In this document: in pieces, positions 15,767 to 22,204 of the stretch
Layout: each line of letters opens with the position of its first letter
Position numbering within the stretch: position 1 is the stretch's first letter
Virus record (IMG/VR): IMGVR_UViG_3300037882_001471
Location: 1 to 52,713 of that record
Source: a virus
Strand: one strand, 5' to 3'
DNA length: 52,713 bases
Notes under the pieces: model-generated
What the model was told of the DNA's origin: nothing
What the model saw: the letters and a program-made list of their open reading frames with translations, nothing else
Database searches by the model: none
Made by a program: the position numbers and the translations under genes

Positions 15767-15975
15767 TTTATTTTGCTCCTTTGGTTGGTCGTGAGTGTGA
15801 TGGTACAGCAGTGCCGGCGGTGTAGGTGTAATAGTACAGCGGGTGTGAGTGTGATGGTACAGCGGGGAATCGCTTTTCAGCCCGCCCCGAAAACGCGCTT
15901 TTCGTAACCCATTGATTTATCAGGGGTAAAAACTGACCCCCTTTTAATCGCCCGGAAACGGCCTTTTTAAGCGTG

Positions 15976-16188
15976 TTACCTTCCCCGGCTCTTACCCCCT
16001 TCCGTTACCCGGTTTTGCTCGCGTGCGGCGAAGAAAACAACCCCGCTTTCTTTTCCAGCGGTATAGCCTGCCTGGTATTTCTCGCGCTCAAAATGCCCCG
16101 CGAATTCGTTTTTAGGCTCGCGGCCCATGATAGCGTCACAATACCCGGCTTTTCCTGCCGCGCCTTTTATCTCATGCCTTTCTGTCAC
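15976..16188 (-). CDS. small Gly/Tyr-repeat protein (RMF-like pattern), 70 aa
   Basis: Starts at a GTG overlapping the upstream stop (GTGA). The spacing of AGYCDAIMGREPKNEF and KYQAGYTAGKESG resembles ribosome modulation factor-like and related small phage proteins (GY.AG..G repeats). A resemblance of pattern only; ribosome binding is not shown. A similar AYGAGWRAGK segment is in the gene at 16828. Confidence 0.55.
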   Translation of the reverse strand: MTERHEIKGAAGKAGYCDAIMGREPKNEFAGHFEREKYQAGYTAGKESGVVFFAAREQNRVTEGGKSRGR

Positions 16189-16403
16189 AGTTCCCCCCCG
16201 TCACGATATGCGGCCCCTAAAACTATGGGCCTGGTTTCAATCGCTTCAGCATAATCACGCATGAAGTTTTCCACCTGCCAGCCGGATTGCTGGCAATGCT
16301 TTTTTATCCCCTCGCGCATAGCGTCAAGCGCCACCGTGCGAGTTGCGCCGAAAGACTGGAAAGAATAATGCCGGGTTTCCAGCGTTGACTGATAAATGAT
16401 CAT
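16185..16403 (-). CDS. hypothetical protein, 72 aa
   Basis: Starts MIIYQSTLETRHYSFQSFGA behind a clear AAGGGGT ribosome site. A single helical core (VALDAMREGIKKHCQQSGWQ) dominates. It follows a strong hairpin at 16428-16474, which may be its leader. No family recognised. Confidence 0.6.
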   Translation of the reverse strand: MIIYQSTLETRHYSFQSFGATRTVALDAMREGIKKHCQQSGWQVENFMRDYAEAIETRPIVLGAAYRDGGEL

Positions 16404-16427
16404 AATGTTACCCCTTTAAACAGCGTC

Positions 16428-16474
16428 ATAAGTGGACGGGTTGAAACGATGCAAGAAACAACCCGCCCGCTTAT
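16428..16474. promoter_or_regulatory. strong 16-bp imperfect hairpin between genes
   Basis: ATAAGTGGACGGGTTG (16428-16443) pairs with CAACCCGCCCGCTTAT (16459-16474): 15 of 16 positions pair, one of them G-U, around a 15-base loop. There is no U-run at either end, so it is more likely a leader or processing structure than an intrinsic terminator. It lies upstream of the gene starting at 16403 and after the small gene ending at 16484. Confidence 0.65.
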
Positions 16475-16483
16475 AATGCCGCT

Positions 16484-16600
16484 CTAGCTTTCCGGCTTGC
16501 CTGCCTTTATCCAATCATCAAAAGACAACGGTATTTTATTAGCACGTTCGCGCGCCGTAAAATATGCGTCATATTCTTTTAGCAATGCATCATCTGGCAT
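16484..16600 (-). CDS. microprotein, 38 aa
   Basis: MPDDALLKEYDAYFTARERA followed by NKIPLSFDDWIKAGKPES. It starts 4 bases after the stop of the 16604-16831 gene, with GAGG in that gene's last codons as a weak ribosome site. It fills a stretch otherwise without a gene. The FDDWI-type ending is common in short phage proteins. Moderate support only. Confidence 0.5.
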   Translation of the reverse strand: MPDDALLKEYDAYFTARERANKIPLSFDDWIKAGKPES

Positions 16601-16603
16601 AGT

Positions 16604-16831
16604 TCAAGCCTCTACTGATATAAATCCCGCCTTTTGTATTTCCCTAGCGCGTGCGATTGCCTCGCTAGGTTTGAGAAATAGCGGCTCGCTTTCCCAAAAT
16701 AACAGTTTTCTACCTTCACGAATTGCCGCGCCGTAATAGCGTTTATAATATCGCTTATAGCTCGGACGTGCGGAGCGTATGCGCGCGTTTATATCCTGCG
16801 TTATTTTATCCGCTGCTTGTTTGGTTATCAT
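16604..16831 (-). CDS. hypothetical basic protein, 75 aa
   Basis: Starts MITKQAADKITQDINARIRS. The start at 16831 overlaps the upstream stop (ATGA). The middle is rich in Arg, Lys and Tyr (SYKRYYKRYYGAAIREGRK), so it may bind nucleic acid. No family recognised. Confidence 0.6.
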   Translation of the reverse strand: MITKQAADKITQDINARIRSARPSYKRYYKRYYGAAIREGRKLLFWESEPLFLKPSEAIARAREIQKAGFISVEA

Positions 16832-17034
16832 GCCATACCAGCCTTTCCCGCGAATAATCCATTTTCCCATGCAATGTGCTGCAACGGATTGCGCCAGGTG
16901 AAAGGGTTATGCGCCCATTGCAGGCATTGCAGCGGCGCGCCTGTATGCGGGCAGAATCCACCAGTTAGCAAGGGACGCGGGCATTTACCAGCGCGCCAGC
17001 CCGCCCCGTAAGCAGTGCGATAAGCTCTAAGCAT
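16828..17034 (-). CDS. hypothetical Cys-containing protein, 68 aa
   Basis: Starts MLRAYRTAYGAGWRAGKCPR. The start is chosen because GGGAAAG lies before an ATG that overlaps the upstream stop by 8 bases (ATGCTTAG), a pattern shared with the next two upstream junctions. Later FCPHTGAPLQCLQWAHNPF gives possible metal ligands. The Gly/Trp pattern is RMF-like. Function unknown. Confidence 0.58.
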   Translation of the reverse strand: MLRAYRTAYGAGWRAGKCPRPLLTGGFCPHTGAPLQCLQWAHNPFTWRNPLQHIAWENGLFAGKAGMA

Positions 17035-17260
17035 AAAACTTTCCCGTTGCAAAATCGCGTTGATATATCCAGCCGCGAATTATTTGATTGCGCTGATATT
17101 GTCCCATTGCTTTCCACCTCTCAGGCGTGCGCAAGGTTTCCCATTTGCGCGCGTGAAGGATGCAGGATTGAATCCAGCGCAATCGTAAACTTGCATCATG
17201 CATAGCGAGCACTGCGCACGCCTGCTTATGCGTCATTGTTCCATATGTCCCGCTATGCAT
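17027..17260 (-). CDS. hypothetical basic protein, 77 aa
   Basis: Starts MHSGTYGTMTHKQACAVLAM. GGGAAAATCC precedes an ATG that overlaps the upstream stop by 8 bases (ATGCATAG). Rich in Arg, Gln and Trp (RWIQSCILHARKWETLRTPE). An alternative start is 17278. No family recognised. Confidence 0.55.
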   Translation of the reverse strand: MHSGTYGTMTHKQACAVLAMHDASLRLRWIQSCILHARKWETLRTPERWKAMGQYQRNQIIRGWIYQRDFATGKFYA

Positions 17261-17681
17261 GGATTTTCCCGTCATCACCGATATATAAATCTATATTATC
17301 GAATGCCGTGCGAAAGCCGCAAGCCTCTGTTAGTTTTTCGCCTGCCTCACCTAAACCCCTATCCCAAAATCCCGCGCCATGCCCGCAACGGGTAAGCCAA
17401 AAATCATGGCCCGCCTGCGAGGGGGTATAATCCTGCAATCCCTCGCGCGTTTTGTGTTGCATGGAATATGCAGTTTTAAGCAGTGCGGAATATTGCACCT
17501 GGAATTTCTGACAATCTGCAATCATCTTACCTAGCGTTTCCGGCGCAATGTCTTCTATGCAGTGATTGTCATCTAGGTTTACGTCTTCACCGTTCACCGT
17601 ATCAGTTGATGACCATAGCGCGCATTCCATATAAGCGCGCGTGAATTCGTCCACCTTGTAAGGATCAATAATATTTTGCAT
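17253..17681 (-). CDS. conserved phage protein of unknown function, 142 aa
   Basis: The C-terminal half carries the segment AGHDFWLTRCGHGAGFWDRG followed by LGEAGEKLTEACGF and LYIGDDGKI. This arrangement is widespread in phages of many hosts, where its function is unknown. The N-terminal half is helical (FTRAYMECALWSSTD). It starts in the recurrent leader AAGGAGCTAAAACGATG. Confidence 0.75.
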   Translation of the reverse strand: MQNIIDPYKVDEFTRAYMECALWSSTDTVNGEDVNLDDNHCIEDIAPETLGKMIADCQKFQVQYSALLKTAYSMQHKTREGLQDYTPSQAGHDFWLTRCGHGAGFWDRGLGEAGEKLTEACGFRTAFDNIDLYIGDDGKIHA

Positions 17682-17693
17682 CGTTTTAGCTCC

Positions 17694-18545
17694 TTATGCT
17701 GCTTGCGTGTTGTCATCAATGCCCGCGCCGTCTGCAAATGCCGCCCACAGGTGCGCGCGCCATGCGTTGCGGGGATTGCGCAGGTGTTCATAATCATCCC
17801 ATAATTCCGCAGCGTGCTTTTTAGCCTTGCCGATAATCCGCAAATGCGCTTTGACTTGCTCGCGTAACGCATTGCAGATAACAGGCGCGGCCCCGCGTGC
17901 GCGTTCCTTTTTGATTGCGCTGATAAGTTCCAGGCAGGCGCGGCGCGTTTCTTTTATTCCCTGCAATTCTTCAGCGTAATCACTGCCTGCGCGCCACGCT
18001 TCATTATATTCCCTTTCTTCTTCAGCCTGCTTTTCTGCAATGCTATCGGCATGGCGTGCAACTTCGCGTGCTGTTTTATCGTAACTTGCGCCTTCAGCCG
18101 CGCCGCCTTTTTCACCTTCATAAATTGTATTCAGGTAAAGACGCGCGCCGCCTGTATCGTCAAAGTTTTCTGAATCGATGTAACCAGCGATATATTGCGG
18201 CTTGCCTTTGCGCGCTGGCAATTGATAGACAACCCCGCGCAATTTCGCGCCCGTGCCGTCATCATCAGTAAACCAGCCTGTATGATCGATGCCATACGCA
18301 TAGTTATAATTGCGCGTTGCTACCTCATCAGCATAACCGACAAAGCGCAATCCTGTTGCCGCGTGCTCTATCCACCGCGCGCCGTCTTTTCCTGCTTGGT
18401 TATATTCGATATTTGCGCGCATGTTTGGAATATTCCACCATTCCACGCCAGCGGCAAAACGGTTTTGCGCCTGTATATATGCCGCCTGCGCAGTTGCGCC
18501 ATTGGCACGAATACGCTTGTATAATTCTGAGATAGTGCTTTGCAT
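17694..18545 (-). CDS. hypothetical protein, 283 aa, largest of the minus block
   Basis: Starts MQSTISELYKRIRANGATAQ. Residues 60-150 are strand-rich with many aromatic residues (GLRFVGYADEVATRNYNYAY, PQYIAGYIDSENFDDTGGAR). Residues 165-280 are a long charged helix region (EKQAEEEREYNEAWRAGSDY ... RACLELISAIKKERARGA). GGAAGG precedes the ATG. No family recognised. Confidence 0.65.
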   Translation of the reverse strand: MQSTISELYKRIRANGATAQAAYIQAQNRFAAGVEWWNIPNMRANIEYNQAGKDGARWIEHAATGLRFVGYADEVATRNYNYAYGIDHTGWFTDDDGTGAKLRGVVYQLPARKGKPQYIAGYIDSENFDDTGGARLYLNTIYEGEKGGAAEGASYDKTAREVARHADSIAEKQAEEEREYNEAWRAGSDYAEELQGIKETRRACLELISAIKKERARGAAPVICNALREQVKAHLRIIGKAKKHAAELWDDYEHLRNPRNAWRAHLWAAFADGAGIDDNTQAA

Positions 18546-18575
18546 CGTTCTATCCTTCCTTTCCTGAGTGTGTGA

Positions 18576-19070
18576 TTAGTAGATTGTTACAGCGCCGCCG
18601 GATTGCCAGCTTCCCGCGCTGTAATCGAATTTCTGCCCGGTTTTACTGACAACGCGGTAAATAGGAATATAGTTTGCGTTACCGTGCCGCCCAAAATCAT
18701 CAAAGCCGATAAGCTCAAAACGATCAAAGTTTTCCGGCTTGATATATTCCGCGTCAAATTGACTAAGCGGCGCGTTTTTGCGTGTTGCGCCTTTTGGAGT
18801 CCATTGCTTAGAGCGGAGAAAAGCTAAACCTTTTTCAATCTGCTTTTCGTCGGCAATAAGCGGAGGGTTTTTTTCGATACGCTCTAAAATCTCGCACAAT
18901 TCCGGGCCTGTCATTTTGCTTGACGTGCTGCTAGTGGAAAGATTTTGCACGCGCCTGGAATCAGCATTAAGCGCTTTGCGCAAGCCTCTTATGCGGCCCT
19001 CGCTGATTTTACCCGTTTTCAATTCCGCAAGCGCGGCAAGATAAGGGCGGGAGTGTTTTACTTTTTGCAT
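18576..19070 (-). CDS. hypothetical protein, 164 aa
   Basis: Starts MQKVKHSRPYLAALAELKTG; the first 45 residues are basic and helical, followed by a Ser/Thr linker (NLSTSSTSSK) and a C-terminal half with NAPLSQFDAEYIKPENFDRF. Transcribed from the promoter at 19106-19134 through the leader AAGGAGCTAAAACGATG. No family recognised. Confidence 0.65.
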   Translation of the reverse strand: MQKVKHSRPYLAALAELKTGKISEGRIRGLRKALNADSRRVQNLSTSSTSSKMTGPELCEILERIEKNPPLIADEKQIEKGLAFLRSKQWTPKGATRKNAPLSQFDAEYIKPENFDRFELIGFDDFGRHGNANYIPIYRVVSKTGQKFDYSAGSWQSGGAVTIY

Positions 19071-19105
19071 CGTTTTAGCTCCTTTGTTGCATCGTTAGTA
19101 TTGAT

Positions 19106-19134
19106 AATCTAGCAAGTGTAATTACACATTGCAA
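19106..19134 (-). promoter_or_regulatory. promoter with palindromic operator GTGTAATTACAC in its spacer
   Basis: Minus strand: -35 TTGCAA (19134-19129), 17-base spacer, -10 TAGATT (19111-19106). The spacer contains the perfect 12-bp palindrome GTGTAATTACAC (19116-19127). It drives the 19070 gene. The palindrome differs from the TTTTAC class and suggests a second regulator. Confidence 0.7.
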
Positions 19135-19140
19135 GCCTTA

Positions 19141-19159
19141 TTTTTACATTCCGTAAAAA
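19141..19159. promoter_or_regulatory. operator-type inverted repeat
   Basis: TTTTTACATTCCGTAAAAA, 7-base arms and a 5-base spacer, is identical to the copy at 21597-21615. It spans the last codons and stop of the 19144 gene and lies just upstream of the 19134 -35 box. Confidence 0.7.
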
Positions 19160-19512
19160 CTCTGATTTTCCTCATAGAATTTAAGCGCGGCAAGCATGGA
19201 TATATTTTTAAGTAAATGCCATTCACTGCCGCCCGCCTCGCCTGCATACCAGTTGCCAGCTATCTTTTTAAATAGCGTGCCGTCATAGCTCAAAATATCC
19301 GTTTCTCGATTGTGTGTAATATCGGGAATTAGTAAAGGCGAGCCGTAATCATCCACTAGCTTGAAACCGCTGTAAGGATTGCCGCCTTCAATAATCACCT
19401 GGTTAGCTTCCTGCATGGTGATTTTATGCGGTTCGCAAGCGATATTATTATGGTCAACTCTGACAAATGATAATGCGCCTGATCCGCTGGCATAGATTTT
19501 AATTCTGCTCAT
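19144..19512 (-). CDS. hypothetical protein, 122 aa
   Basis: Starts MSRIKIYASGSGALSFVRVD and is beta-rich for 60 residues, then SYDGTLFKKIAGNWYAGE and a C-terminal helix. GGGTAAT precedes the ATG. Its 3' end overlaps an operator-type inverted repeat. No family recognised. Confidence 0.62.
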   Translation of the reverse strand: MSRIKIYASGSGALSFVRVDHNNIACEPHKITMQEANQVIIEGGNPYSGFKLVDDYGSPLLIPDITHNRETDILSYDGTLFKKIAGNWYAGEAGGSEWHLLKNISMLAALKFYEENQSFYGM

Positions 19513-19516
19513 ATAA

Positions 19517-19972
19517 TTACCCGTGCGCGTTGTGAATGTGAAACGTGCGATAGCCTAGCGACTTGGCAATTGCGCCTAATGCCTCGCGCATGGCGCTATC
19601 ACCTACGCCGCTGATTGACTGCGAAAGTACAACCCCCGCGTCATCAATTGCAGCGGCAAGCGCGGCGCTCGCTTTATGATAGCCACAACCGCCCGCCTTT
19701 CCGCCTCCGCTGATATATACAGCCTCGCGCTTGCCGCGTGCCTTATCGCTTATCCATATGCACGCATACGCCGTTGATCCATACATGCGGCTTGGCACGC
19801 TGTATATTTTAGCGTTGATAATCGCTTTCATGTTTTCACCTTCACGCGGTTCATAATCAACCCGGCCCGCTTGATAGGAAACCAGCACGGCGAATTCCTG
19901 GTGAAAGTGTTGCTCTTTACGGTATTTTGCAACTTCGCCGTCATGTTGTGTTTTGGTGATTTTAGCTTGCAT
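19517..19972 (-). CDS. hypothetical protein, 151 aa
   Basis: Starts MQAKITKTQHDGEVAKYRKE. The second half contains SGGGKAGGCGYHKASAALAA and SQSISGVGDSAMREALGAIA, which together recur in small phage proteins of unknown role. The Gly-rich stretch is not a Walker motif. AAGGAG precedes the start. An internal ATG near residue 48 (MKAIINAKIYSV) is an alternative start. Confidence 0.65.
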   Translation of the reverse strand: MQAKITKTQHDGEVAKYRKEQHFHQEFAVLVSYQAGRVDYEPREGENMKAIINAKIYSVPSRMYGSTAYACIWISDKARGKREAVYISGGGKAGGCGYHKASAALAAAIDDAGVVLSQSISGVGDSAMREALGAIAKSLGYRTFHIHNAHG

Positions 19973-19984
19973 CGTTTGTACTCC

Positions 19985-20221
19985 TTAGTTTTGTGTTGCG
20001 ACTTCCTCATAGCGTGCATACAGCGCCGCTAGAATTATTTCCGTATCTTCTTCAGGCTTCAGCTTTTCCAGCAAGGATAATTCCGTGCGGAATTCTTCAG
20101 CGTCTTCACCCTGTAAATATACGCTCTTAGCTTGCGCGGTATTGTTGAGCGAATAACTAAGCCCGTTGTGATAACTGGTTAGTGTGAAATTCGCGCTTTG
20201 CCTTATGATGACGGCGGGCAT
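19985..20221 (-). CDS. hypothetical protein, 78 aa
   Basis: Starts MPAVIIRQSANFTLTSYHNG, a strand-rich first half, then a helical acidic half (DAEEFRTELSLLEKLKPEED). AAGGAGG lies 10 bases before the ATG. No family recognised. Confidence 0.6.
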   Translation of the reverse strand: MPAVIIRQSANFTLTSYHNGLSYSLNNTAQAKSVYLQGEDAEEFRTELSLLEKLKPEEDTEIILAALYARYEEVATQN

Positions 20222-20236
20222 CGTTTTTGCGCCTCC

Positions 20237-20428
20237 TTAGCGCTTCGCAGTGCTGGCGTATTGCGTGCCAGTCATATCAATTTCAACGGTTGTAACCAGG
20301 CTTTGCGGGCGTTGACTATTCGGCACTTCGCTAAAGTCTGCGAGGCGATAACCGTAAATATGCCCGATAAGCGCGCCGTTTGCCAACATGACAACAGCGG
20401 CGATTGTAAGAAGGGTTTTAGCTTTCAT
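20237..20428 (-). CDS. small membrane or exported protein, 63 aa
   Basis: MKAKTLLTIAAVVMLANGAL is a signal peptide or N-terminal membrane anchor; the remaining 40 residues are polar. No lipobox. First gene behind the operator-bearing promoter at 20459-20487, with AAAGGAG as ribosome site. An envelope-acting early protein is plausible, without further evidence. Confidence 0.65.
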   Translation of the reverse strand: MKAKTLLTIAAVVMLANGALIGHIYGYRLADFSEVPNSQRPQSLVTTVEIDMTGTQYASTAKR

Positions 20429-20458
20429 TGTCTTTTGCTCCTTTGTTAGTGTTGTTAG

Positions 20459-20487
20459 ATTTTACCAGCCGTAAAAATTGAAGTCAA
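20459..20487 (-). promoter_or_regulatory. sigma70-like promoter with TTTTAC-N5-GTAAAA operator
   Basis: Minus strand: -35 TTGACT (20487-20482), 17-base spacer, -10 TAAAAT (20464-20459). The inverted repeat TTTTACCAGCCGTAAAA (20460-20476) covers the -10 and spacer, with the same geometry as the sites at 4387 and 23015. Confidence 0.78.
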
Positions 20488-20494
20488 ATAAAAA

Positions 20495-20677
20495 CTACAT
20501 TGTTGCGGAATAAATCCAACCAAGAGTTAGAATTAACCAACCGCTAATAAATGCAGCGCGTGAAAATTTCGGGTTTGAAACAACACGCTTTACACCTTGA
20601 ATCATGGCGGCGATTACAAACCAGCTTACAACCGCGTAAAGCGTCATAGCTGCTACCATATAAAATGTATTATGCAT
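20495..20677 (-). CDS. small membrane protein with two transmembrane helices, 60 aa
   Basis: Two hydrophobic segments: MVAAMTLYAVVSWFVIAAMI and SRAAFISGWLILTLGWIY, joined by a basic loop (QGVKRVVSNPKF), so both ends probably face out and the loop faces the cytoplasm. The start at 20677 overlaps the upstream stop by 8 bases (ATGCATAA). An early two-helix protein may act on the envelope. No family recognised. Confidence 0.65.
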   Translation of the reverse strand: MHNTFYMVAAMTLYAVVSWFVIAAMIQGVKRVVSNPKFSRAAFISGWLILTLGWIYSATM

Positions 20678-20939
20678 TTTCTGCCCAATCGCTAGACTTG
20701 TCATACTCTGCAAAATCTTCAGGGCATTTATCACCCTCATTGACCGGCCCGAATCCTACACACAGCCCGCCGAATCCCGGCGCGTTGTCTGCATCCTGTA
20801 CTATGCCAACGTCACCGCGCTTTGCCGCTATTGCCTGCGCTGCTTTATTTGCAGCGTCTTCCAACATCGTTACAATGTCGGTCAACTCTTGCGCGCTCGC
20901 TTCTTCCGCAAGTTGGTTTATGTTTAAAAAATGTGCCAT
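20670..20939 (-). CDS. hypothetical acidic protein, 89 aa
   Basis: Starts MAHFLNINQLAEEASAQELT: a helical N-terminal half (DIVTMLEDAANKAAQAIAAK) and a Gly/Asp-rich tail. AAAAGGAG precedes the start. It is translationally coupled to the membrane protein downstream. No family recognised. Confidence 0.62.
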   Translation of the reverse strand: MAHFLNINQLAEEASAQELTDIVTMLEDAANKAAQAIAAKRGDVGIVQDADNAPGFGGLCVGFGPVNEGDKCPEDFAEYDKSSDWAENA

Positions 20940-20953
20940 GTTAGTTGCTCCTT

Positions 20954-21172
20954 TTACTGGTTAGAAAATTCAGGTAATTTACGCGCCGCCTCTTGTCCAC
21001 AAGCGCCGCATTTTTGTTCACTTCCAACTTTATAGGTGAAGTGTGGAGCGCCGTTAAAAACATGCCCGCATTCGAGTATGCAGATAACCCCATCAGAACG
21101 ATGATCCGCGCTTGTGATTTTACGTTGCGGGCGCATACCGCTGGCAACATAATTAAATCGTGCGTTGTTCAT
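20954..21172 (-). CDS. zinc-ribbon-like protein, 72 aa
   Basis: Starts MNNARFNYVASGMRPQRKIT. The second half has CILECGH and CGACGQEAARKL, a probable Cys/His zinc site. GGGGG lies 5 bases before the ATG, and the start overlaps the stop of the 34-residue microprotein as ATGA; this decides against a longer frame from 21220. Function unknown. Confidence 0.65.
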   Translation of the reverse strand: MNNARFNYVASGMRPQRKITSADHRSDGVICILECGHVFNGAPHFTYKVGSEQKCGACGQEAARKLPEFSNQ

Positions 21173-21273
21173 AATACCCCCTGAATCAGCACGCCTGCGA
21201 ACATTGCGGCAAATAACCACATTGCATAACCTGGCGCGTTGCGTTGCATCTTACGGCGCTGTTTGCGTGTCAT
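21169..21273 (-). CDS. single-helix membrane microprotein, 34 aa
   Basis: MTRKQRRKMQRNAPGYAMWL followed by FAAMFAGVLIQGVL: a strongly basic N-terminus then a hydrophobic C-terminal helix, so N-in with a membrane anchor. Both ends are ATGA overlaps with neighbours, which fixes the frame. It is too short for most gene finders. A possible toxin-like or membrane-targeting peptide. Confidence 0.65.
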   Translation of the reverse strand: MTRKQRRKMQRNAPGYAMWLFAAMFAGVLIQGVL

Positions 21274-21521
21274 AAACTCATAACCTTTGTTACAGTGTTA
21301 AAAACGCCGCCTTGATGCCCGTGCATATCATCGGCAAAAATCTGATTGCCGTTGCTTTCCTTCCACTGCGTCAAGAGCGCTATGTAATCCGCCTTTACGA
21401 TTTTCACACATCCACCAGCGCCGCCAGGAATAGGGCATACAATTTCTTTTGCCATGCGCGCCAGTTTTATCGCTTCTTTAATTGTCTCCGGCGCTAGAGA
21501 ATGTTCACCAACATTTTGCAT
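21270..21521 (-). CDS. hypothetical protein, 83 aa
   Basis: Starts MQNVGEHSLAPETIKEAIKL: a helix, then IVCPIPGGAGGCVKIVKADY and a C-terminal Gly/His-rich part. It follows the promoter at 21562-21590 with the recurrent leader AAGGAGCTAAAACGATG. No family recognised. Confidence 0.62.
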   Translation of the reverse strand: MQNVGEHSLAPETIKEAIKLARMAKEIVCPIPGGAGGCVKIVKADYIALLTQWKESNGNQIFADDMHGHQGGVFNTVTKVMSL

Positions 21522-21561
21522 CGTTTTAGCTCCTTTTGGGGTTGATCTATCTTACATATGA

Positions 21562-21590
21562 ATACTACACACTACATATTACATAGTCAA
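21562..21590 (-). promoter_or_regulatory. sigma70-like promoter
   Basis: Minus strand: -35 TTGACT (21590-21585), 17-base spacer, -10 TAGTAT (21567-21562). The 13-mer CTACACACTACAT (21565-21577) over the -10 and spacer recurs at 22556-22568. It drives the 21521 gene cluster. Confidence 0.72.
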
Positions 21591-21596
21591 CAGCTA

Positions 21597-21615
21597 TTTT
21601 TACATTCCGTAAAAA
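21597..21615. promoter_or_regulatory. operator-type inverted repeat
   Basis: TTTTTACATTCCGTAAAAA, identical to 19141-19159, lies 6 bases upstream of the -35 box of the 21562 promoter. Nothing else clear is seen in 21616-21673. Confidence 0.7.
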
Positions 21616-21673
21616 ATAATTGCATCAATTTTTAACGCTGGCTTATACGCCACTGCGCACGGCTCGCGCCTGC

Positions 21674-22204
21674 TTACTGCTTATGTCCCGGCGGATTGAC
21701 CGGAGGATATTGCACGGGTTGCAGCGGCTTGCCGCCTGTTACATGGCTCGCGCTGCTGACGTTGGTAAATGTCAACCCTTTAATGGTTTTGTAACCTGGC
21801 GTTTTCCTTAAATGCTGGCTCATCTGTGACCGATTAATTCCCAGCATACTGCAAGCCTCCGCTGCGTTGCGGAATGTTTGCCCGGTTTGCTCGCATTTAA
21901 CAGGATTATGCCGGTTGACGTGCTGGGTTAAATTCAGTGGCGGCCATCCATGCGCCTTGATCCATGCACTTAATGCGTTGCTCGCTTCTAACCTGTGTTT
22001 ATGTAAACTTACCACGTCTAAAAGATAGTGCTTGTTATGATCCCAATCAGGATTTTTAATTGCGTCTGCTGCTGCTATTACATTTGCGTGTTTACAGTAC
22101 CATGCAAAATCAGGCATTCCGCTGCTGTTATCTTGTGCCGTAATGGTATAAACAGCCCATGCATTTTGCGATAAGTCTGTATTGATCCAAGTTTTAAGTA
22201 TCAT
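21674..22204 (-). CDS. NUMOD1-type DNA-binding protein, 176 aa
   Basis: The C-terminal part, NPVKCEQTGQTFRNAAEACS then MLGINRSQMSQHLRKTPGYK, fits the NUMOD1 helix-turn-helix that accompanies GIY-YIG or HNH homing endonucleases. No nuclease domain is visible; the first 100 residues (MPDFAWYCKHANVIAAADAI) are unassigned. It may be a free-standing regulator or a remnant of a homing enzyme. It is the first gene of the minus block, with several inverted repeats directly upstream. Confidence 0.68.
   Translation of the reverse strand: MILKTWINTDLSQNAWAVYTITAQDNSSGMPDFAWYCKHANVIAAADAIKNPDWDHNKHYLLDVVSLHKHRLEASNALSAWIKAHGWPPLNLTQHVNRHNPVKCEQTGQTFRNAAEACSMLGINRSQMSQHLRKTPGYKTIKGLTFTNVSSASHVTGGKPLQPVQYPPVNPPGHKQ

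Larger units (their letters stand above)
14376..15863 (-). repeat. seven dispersed copies of a ~22-bp element before four genes
   Basis: On the minus strand the element reads close to CTGTACCATCACACTCACAC. Copies: 14376-14394 (inside the lipoprotein gene), 14442-14463, 14994-15015, 15407-15428, 15787-15809, 15819-15840 (divergent: CTGTACTATTACACC) and 15842-15863. Copies 2-5 begin at or within a few bases of the upstream stop codon, or lie at the start of the cluster, and end 17-22 bases before the next ATG, with the ribosome site between. The rest of 15767-15975 holds these copies plus a GGGGT/ACCCC hairpin near 15926-15946. Confidence 0.85.

Noticed and set aside
14376-15863. CRISPR array from the 22-bp repeats
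   Set aside because: Spacing between copies is irregular (about 10 to 530 bases), genes lie between copies and there are no cas genes.
14376-15863. Single-subunit (T7-like) RNA polymerase promoters
   Set aside because: No match to known promoter classes and no such polymerase in the window, though the missing part could hold one; kept only as an alternative.
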